Shown here piece after piece: positions 6,384 to 9,793 of a stretch of 9,793 nt of DNA; the first letter of the stretch is position 1; every line of letters begins with the position of its first letter. The notes under the pieces are model-generated. The model made no database searches, had not been told where the DNA came from, and saw nothing but the letters and a program-made list of their open reading frames with translations. The position numbers were made by a program, and so were the translations under genes. The stretch is from CAZXCK01 sp964639225 (GTDB taxonomy: Bacteria; Chloroflexota; Anaerolineae; Aggregatilineales; Phototrophicaceae), in the NCBI GenBank assembly GCA_964639225.1, contig CAZXCK010000145.1:1-9793 (forward strand), given 5' to 3'.

Positions 6384-6416
6384 CTATAAAACAGACACGT
6401 TCAAGGAGCATAAATC

Positions 6417-6725
6417 ATGAAAGCACCCAAACTGTCGCCGCTCCAACAGCAGATCCTGGCTTTGGCGCTGGCAAACAAAGGCAAGCTTTCCAACCGCCAA
6501 GCTCTCCACGAAATATATGGCTTTCCGAAATCCTACCGCCCGGTCCCCGGTGTATTCAATCCAGGGGAGATCGGCATTAACCGCTACCGATCCGCTTCCA
6601 CCACTGTGGTCAAATCCTTTAACCGGCTGGCTCATCGTGGACTGGCCCGCCGGGTTTATAATTTTGGGGTTCACCTCACAGAGGCCGGCATCCGGGCTGC
6701 CAACGAAATCAGAAAGGGCGTATGA
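6417..6725 (+). CDS. Small putative winged-helix protein
   Basis: A 102-residue basic protein. Residues about 8-40 (LQQQILALALANKGKLSNRQ, then LHEIYG) and 60-95 (a TVVKSFNRLAHRGLARRV helix, then VYNFGVHLTEAG) resemble a winged helix in which short helices precede a two-stranded wing ending in LTEAG, as in MarR-like or replication-associated wHTH proteins. The start has AAGGAG at 6403-6408, eight bases upstream. The stop codon overlaps the next start (ATGA at 6722-6725), so the pair is translationally coupled. Codon choice is more GC-rich than in the int/regulator block. The exact family was not recognised; a DNA-binding role is inferred. Confidence 0.75.
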   Translation: MKAPKLSPLQQQILALALANKGKLSNRQALHEIYGFPKSYRPVPGVFNPGEIGINRYRSASTTVVKSFNRLAHRGLARRVYNFGVHLTEAGIRAANEIRKGV

Positions 6726-7039
6726 CACCGAAACAAGCTACCCGAAATTTTTGCATTCAATGTGTGAGTTCAGCCGACCAGGTCCTCAATTGTGGCGGCC
6801 ATAAAATGTATGGCCAAGGCGACGAAAACAACCAATGCTGGTTTTATCCCTACCGCTTGGGCAAAGGCAGGCTTTCAGTTAAGGTTATAAGGAGGCATTG
6901 CCTCGAGTGTATGGGCGGGAGTTACAAGCTGGTCGCCAGCTGCCCGACCCATGCTTGCCCCGTCCGTGATTTCCGCTTCGGTACCAACCCGAATCGGACG
7001 CGGAAGCCTGAAAAAATTCTGGTCGAGGAGATGGCCTGA
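6722..7039 (+). CDS. Tandem zinc-knuckle cysteine-rich protein
   Basis: A 105-residue protein made of two similar cysteine modules. Module one has C11-x2-C14, C24 and C39, followed by WFYPYRLGKGR; module two has C60-x2-C63, C74 and C79, followed by VRDFRFGTNP. Each module ends in an aromatic-rich (F/Y)R(L/F)G signature, showing an internal duplication. Single modules of this type (CxxC, C, C then YR-G) occur in small prophage and island proteins. Each module can bind one zinc. The start overlaps the previous stop codon by ATGA. The coupled winged-helix and zinc proteins may act together in transcription control; this is inferred from synteny only. Confidence 0.8.
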   Translation: MTPKQATRNFCIQCVSSADQVLNCGGHKMYGQGDENNQCWFYPYRLGKGRLSVKVIRRHCLECMGGSYKLVASCPTHACPVRDFRFGTNPNRTRKPEKILVEEMA

Positions 7040-7211
7040 GAGGGGTTTTTTGGTTATGATTCGGGCGAAAGCAACTTCTGGCATGGGGTAGCCTGTCTTT
7101 TATATTTTCGGCGTGTTGTACAAAATAAAGCGCTCTTCCGGTTCAGTCCCAGTTTCCAAAAAGCATCATCTCTGATAACATCCCACTCAAAACTCCAGCC
7201 AAAGGTAAAAC

Positions 7212-7940
7212 ATGAAGCCTCCACAGATTCTCTGCCCAGACGGCACCCCGATAAGGGCTTGGGCGGAATGGACCCGCCCCAAAAGGGGTTATCAATGGAA
7301 GTGCGGCCGCAGCGCCATGGAGCTTGCAAGGGCTTGGTTCCCAGGTGACATCCTGACTGTCCCCTCTGAGAGCGAAAGCGTCCTCCTGTCTCATTCACGA
7401 CTTGAGGGCCTGGAGTTGATCCGCGCCATCCCCGAACTGGTCACCGCCTTACCGGAACGCGGCGAGGGCAGAAACCATGACCTGTGGATTCTCGGAAAAA
7501 CGCCAGCCGAATCTGTCACGATCTGCATCGAAGCCAAGGCCGATGAGCCATTCGGGAATTACACTGTCGCTGAATATCGGGAAGTAGCGCTCAAGCGCCG
7601 GCGGAGCGGTGTGTCCACGAGGGCGCCGGAGCGGATCGAGGCGTTGCTCAAGATGGTCGAAGGGGATACGCAAGCTTGGGAACCGGTCCGCTACCAGCTG
7701 CTTGCCGCCCTGTGTGGAACGATCTTGCAGGCTAAAGCGGATTCATCGCAGCTGGCGGTGTTTTTGGTTCATGAATTTCACACGGATAAGACCGATGACG
7801 ATAAACTGGGGAGGAACAAGGATGACTTCGAGTTGTTTCTGGATGTTTTAGGGCTTGATCCGGCTTCTGAGGGCCATCTGACTGGACCAGTGCTGGTAAA
7901 CGGGGTTGAATGTCTGGTGGGGAAGGTGGTCAGGCGATGA
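7212..7940 (+). CDS. PD-(D/E)XK nuclease-like protein (DUF6946-like)
   Basis: A 242-residue soluble protein. The segment NHDLWILG followed by VTICIEAKADEPFG (88-95, 102-115) shows D90 and E107-x-K109 on adjacent predicted strands, the D...(D/E)XK core of the nuclease superfamily. A helical RYQLLAALCGTILQAK (160-175) and a strand LAVFLVHEF (181-189) complete an alpha/beta fold. The N-terminal AWAEW...GYQWKCGRSAMELARAW pattern and the EAK-x-DEPFG signature recall an uncharacterised family I associate with DUF6946; this is from memory and should be taken as tentative. AAAGG (7201-7205) lies six bases before the ATG. It is probably accessory cargo. Whether it cuts DNA, RNA or nothing is unknown. 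Confidence 0.65.
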   Translation: MKPPQILCPDGTPIRAWAEWTRPKRGYQWKCGRSAMELARAWFPGDILTVPSESESVLLSHSRLEGLELIRAIPELVTALPERGEGRNHDLWILGKTPAESVTICIEAKADEPFGNYTVAEYREVALKRRRSGVSTRAPERIEALLKMVEGDTQAWEPVRYQLLAALCGTILQAKADSSQLAVFLVHEFHTDKTDDDKLGRNKDDFELFLDVLGLDPASEGHLTGPVLVNGVECLVGKVVRR

Positions 7941-8028
7941 GACGCACTTGACGGCGCCCCCGGAACAACGACGGGCATGAGCTGTCAAGCGTTGGCCTTG
8001 ATCATCCTTGTTAGCCGATGTTTTGATA

Positions 8029-8499
8029 TCAGACAATCCTTCTTCCGGCGGACAAAGTTCCTTTTGTAAGACTAAGAAACCATGCCTTCTGGGTTGTGCT
8101 CCAACTCTTAAGCTGCCAAAATTCCTGCCATGTGAACATATACATGCGGTGCAGTTCCATTGAATCGCTGAGCACGACCACGATCAAGAAGTTGAATCGC
8201 TCCTCTTTCTGTGGGTGGTCCTGCTCCAAATGTATCGCACCAGTTCGGACAGCACTTGTCTCTGTAACTGTCTTAATACTGTAACCTCTTCCCTCTGCGT
8301 CCCTCGCATCTATGTCTCTTTCATTTGTTGACACGAGTTGGAGCGTAGGGAGGTCATCGCGCTCCGAGAATGTTATTTCAGCATAGCGTTCCCCCAGTTC
8401 TCCTACGACATTCTTTGTTCGAATGACTCCCCTGTCGCGTAACTCTCGCAAAGCGCGGCTATAGTTCTGAATCAGTTCTTTGTCCGTTGTCATTCCCAT
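8029..8499 (-). CDS. Restriction-endonuclease-like protein with altered active site
   Basis: A 156-residue protein that converges on the preceding gene. LRDRGVIRTKNVVGELGERYAE (20-41) resembles the N-terminal helices of short restriction-endonuclease-like proteins, where RT-x-N-(V/I)-x-G-(D/E)-x-x-E-x-x-(A/V) is common. RDIDARDAEGRGYSIKT (61-77) gives the acids D62, D64 and D67 and then S74-I-K76, where family members usually have Q-x-K or E-x-K. FNFLIVVVL (102-110) is the next core strand. With serine in the third position the site may be weakened, or another residue may supply the metal ligand. Start codons at 8499 and 8493 are both possible, with weak ribosome-binding sites. Likely cargo, possibly defence, but no methyltransferase is nearby. 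Confidence 0.6.
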   Translation of the reverse strand: MGMTTDKELIQNYSRALRELRDRGVIRTKNVVGELGERYAEITFSERDDLPTLQLVSTNERDIDARDAEGRGYSIKTVTETSAVRTGAIHLEQDHPQKEERFNFLIVVVLSDSMELHRMYMFTWQEFWQLKSWSTTQKAWFLSLTKGTLSAGRRIV

Positions 8500-8668
8500 C
8501 GGGTTATTTCCACTGTCCGGTCAACAAGCTATGTGCTGCGCGCCCGCCTCATCTCACCAAGCAAATATCACAATATTACTGCTTGATTCCAGGCGGTTGA
8601 CAATAAGCGAATGATGCGATGATAGGCTTTAACTTCCCGCTGAAACCGAACACAGTCCACGCCTCCAG
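8500..8668. other. Intergenic spacer, no gene seen
   Basis: It probably contains the promoter of the leftward nuclease-like gene. On the minus strand TTGTCA sits about 17 bases before AGTAAT, a poor match. No terminator hairpin was recognised after the RHH gene. Confidence 0.3.
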
Positions 8669-8836
8669 CTAATCCCTGTCCTTAACACCCTTCTCCTTCT
8701 TTTTGCAATACTGTTCCACCAGCTCCAGCACAATCTTATTGATCGACCGCCTCTCATCAAACGCCACCTTCCGCAGCCGCTCGTGCAGCTCAAGCGGGAA
8801 CCGGATACCGATGTTCACGTGCTTTTTCTCTGCCAT
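8669..8836 (-). CDS. Ribbon-helix-helix DNA-binding protein
   Basis: A 55-residue protein with the RHH pattern: strand KHVNIGIRFP (5-14), helix A LELHERLRKVAFDERR (15-30), turn SIN (31-33), helix B KIVLELVEQYCKK (34-46) and a basic tail. It starts 4 bases after the recombinase stop. The ATG at 8836 is chosen over an upstream in-frame ATG at 8878 because the latter would overlap the recombinase, and GGGGGTAAGG precedes 8836. RHH proteins of this size bind DNA as dimers and often repress their own operon. Two 16-bp direct repeats over the operon promoter (9531-9570) are the obvious target. A directionality role in recombination is also possible. Confidence 0.85.
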   Translation of the reverse strand: MAEKKHVNIGIRFPLELHERLRKVAFDERRSINKIVLELVEQYCKKKEKGVKDRD

Positions 8837-8840
8837 ATCC

Positions 8841-9512
8841 TTACCCCCACAATCCCCGGATGTTTTCCTGGATGTCATCGGCCAGCACGTCCGCGTAAAT
8901 CTCGGTTGACTTCACCGTGCTATGGCCCAACTGCTTCTGCAGACCCCTCAGGTCCTTTGTTTTGCGATAATAATGGACCGCATAGCTGTGGCGCAGGGCA
9001 TGGACGGATTTTCCGTCTTCATACAGCCCCAAGGCCTTGAGCCATTTTTTGACCACCTGCTGCACCGCCTGTGAGCTCCAGGGGCCGCGCTGACCCATGA
9101 ACAGGTGATCCTCTTCTCCGGTGGGCTCTTCCCGGCCGGCTTTCCAGCGGATAAAGGACTTGAGGTGCTTCTTGAGGCCCTCCGGGATCTGCACCGTCCG
9201 CTCCTTGCCGCCTTTACCGTTCCGGACATAAATTTCGCTCTGGCCGTAGCCGACCTTGCAATCTCCACACCTCAGGTCCGCTGCCTCGGCCACCCGAAGC
9301 CCGGAGCAGGTCAGAAGATCAATGACCATCCACTCGCGGATGGCGGTGACCTTACCCTTTTGGCCGGCCAGAGAGGCCTGATCCTTGACCGTCCGGCGGA
9401 GCGCCTTTACCTGCTGCTCTGTGAAATACTTGATGTCCGGCTGTGGCTTCTTGATCCGTTGCCGGCGCTTCTTTTTGGTGGTCGGAAAATCGACGATCTT
9501 GCCCTGATACAT
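8841..9512 (-). CDS. Short tyrosine recombinase lacking most of the core-binding domain
   Basis: A 223-residue recombinase, against roughly 300 or more for Xer or integron enzymes. The catalytic domain is complete: Arg73 in SGLRVAEAADL, a Lys at 100 or 103 in NGKGGKERT, His171 and Arg174 in HALRH, His197 in LGHST and Tyr206 in EIYADV. Before it are only about 30 residues, a lysine/arginine-rich stretch (13-22), in place of the usual 80-100-residue SAM-like core-binding domain. The start at 9512 has GGGAGG six bases upstream, so truncation by a mis-chosen start is unlikely, and the upstream DNA holds operator repeats rather than code. It forms an operon with the RHH gene. It probably acts on the inverted 15-bp motifs at 9650-9685. 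Confidence 0.85.
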   Translation of the reverse strand: MYQGKIVDFPTTKKKRRQRIKKPQPDIKYFTEQQVKALRRTVKDQASLAGQKGKVTAIREWMVIDLLTCSGLRVAEAADLRCGDCKVGYGQSEIYVRNGKGGKERTVQIPEGLKKHLKSFIRWKAGREEPTGEEDHLFMGQRGPWSSQAVQQVVKKWLKALGLYEDGKSVHALRHSYAVHYYRKTKDLRGLQKQLGHSTVKSTEIYADVLADDIQENIRGLWG

Positions 9513-9530
9513 GAGAGGCCTCCCTTGGCT

Positions 9531-9573
9531 ATGAGTGTATGAAAGTATAAACTCATGAGCTTATGAAAGTCAA
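9531..9573 (-). promoter_or_regulatory. Promoter and direct-repeat operator of the recombinase-RHH operon
   Basis: On the minus strand TTGACT (9573-9568) and TATACT (9549-9544) are spaced by 18 bases, a good sigma-70-type promoter. Two direct repeats, ATGAGTGTATGAAAGT (9531-9546) and ATGAGCTTATGAAAGT (9555-9570), match at 14 of 16 positions, start 24 bp apart and cover both hexamers. Binding by the RHH product would block transcription. Confidence 0.65.
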
Positions 9574-9584
9574 CACCAAAACAG

Positions 9585-9599
9585 AAATCTATTGAGTTT
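9585..9599 (+). repeat. 15-bp recombinase-type motif, copy 1
   Basis: AAATCTATTGAGTTT differs by one base from the reverse complement of copy 2 (9650-9664) and by two from copy 3 (9671-9685). To its left, AAAGTCAAC (9566-9574) is a weaker inverted partner, so this could be a degenerate second core site. Confidence 0.5.
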
Positions 9600-9649
9600 T
9601 TGGGTCGGTTTAAACGGTAACCCGGGGCTTGAGGCTTGGCCGGCGGGGC

Positions 9650-9685
9650 AAACTCAACAGATTTGGTGCAAAATATATTGAGTTT
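9650..9685. other. Candidate tyrosine-recombinase core site
   Basis: AAACTCAACAGATTT (9650-9664) and AAATATATTGAGTTT (9671-9685) are inverted 15-bp arms matching at 13 of 15, separated by the 6-bp spacer GGTGCA. Paired inverted arms around a 6-8-bp spacer are the geometry of core sites cut by tyrosine recombinases such as XerC/D. It lies 138 bases upstream of the recombinase start. Confidence 0.5.
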
Positions 9686-9793
9686 TCAATCAACGTGGGG
9701 CCGGTGTAACGGAGGCCAACGGAGATTTTGAGGCTTCAAGGGAGGGAGAAGTACATACCGTTTTTTATCCGGTTGCTGGCCAGGCTTTGAGGC
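9686..9793. other. Right edge, no gene seen
   Basis: No convincing reading frame. TTGAGGC occurs here at 9728-9734 and 9787-9793, after an earlier copy at 9629-9635. Together with the 15-bp motifs this suggests diverged repeat units that continue past the window. Confidence 0.4.

Larger units (their letters stand above)
5990..6416. other. Non-coding interval after the replication operon
   Basis: This 427-base stretch holds the inverted repeat array at 6024-6129, AT-rich DNA to 6150, a pair of CAGCTGG repeats (6152-6158 and 6181-6187, the first within palindrome CCAGCTGG) and an isolated TATAAT (6218-6223) without a good -35. On the minus strand lies a possible gene remnant (6229-6383). A frame on the plus strand (5802-6143) exists but runs mostly inside the preceding gene and through the repeats, so it is not called. 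Confidence 0.5.

Noticed and set aside
7143..7158. GGTTCAGTCCC resembling a tRNA T-arm
   Set aside because: No stem pairing or acceptor strand around it; it does not complete the broken tRNA-Leu.
8597..8625. TTGACA on the plus strand as a promoter
   Set aside because: The hexamer at -10 distance (TGATAG) is poor and no plus-strand gene follows.
9105..9542. 145-residue plus-strand frame
   Set aside because: Antisense to the recombinase gene, whose catalytic residues are all intact, and it runs into the promoter and operator repeats.
9652..9658. ACTCAAC / GTTGAGT resembling the integron core GTTRRRY
   Set aside because: Only one of the three motif copies fits the consensus and the recombinase lacks the size and extra segment of IntI, so a true integron is not supported.

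Overview
The window looks like the left part of an integrated, P4-satellite-like genetic element, next to or fused with a second recombination module. The host is probably a Gram-negative bacterium, perhaps Desulfobacterota. That guess rests only on the style of the small cysteine-rich and RHH/recombinase proteins and on moderate, mosaic base composition (AT-rich left third, more GC-rich right third); it is not proven.

Layout. Bases 7-50 are the 5' half of a tRNA-Leu(UAA) gene, broken just after the anticodon stem. A textbook integrase attachment layout follows: a perfect match to the E. coli IHF consensus (66-78), two TTGTAAC-type repeats one helical turn apart (85-103), then a full-length tyrosine integrase on the minus strand (121-1140) and an excisionase-like HTH protein (1210-1446). 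A 373-bp control region (1447-1819) holds several inverted repeats, including a perfect 24-bp inverted repeat with a 24-nt spacer. It separates the leftward int/xis genes from a rightward Cro/CI-type regulator (1820-2191), which ends in a clear intrinsic terminator.

A second rightward unit (2444-5989) has its own promoter. It encodes a small HTH-like protein, a 926-residue primase-polymerase/helicase replication protein, and a protein with a TubC-like N-terminus and a cysteine-rich C-terminus. Just after it (6024-6150) lie short GC-rich repeats arranged as two inverted triplets around AT-rich DNA, a good candidate for the element's replication origin. A possible frameshifted minus-strand gene remnant (6229-6383) follows. 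Next come a translationally coupled pair, a putative winged-helix protein and a double zinc-knuckle protein (6417-7039), and then two facing genes with PD-(D/E)XK-like residue patterns (7212-7940 plus, 8029-8499 minus), which look like accessory cargo, possibly defence.

The right end (8669-9793) is a separate leftward operon. It encodes a short tyrosine recombinase that keeps all catalytic residues but lacks most of the N-terminal core-binding domain, and a 55-residue ribbon-helix-helix protein 4 bases downstream. Its promoter is covered by two 16-bp direct repeats, probably an operator for the RHH protein. Immediately upstream are three copies of a 15-bp motif; two face each other across 6 bp, exactly the geometry of a tyrosine-recombinase core site. 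This compact recombinase, regulator and site cassette is the most novel-looking part of the window. The right boundary of the first element and the missing tRNA 3' half are not in view.
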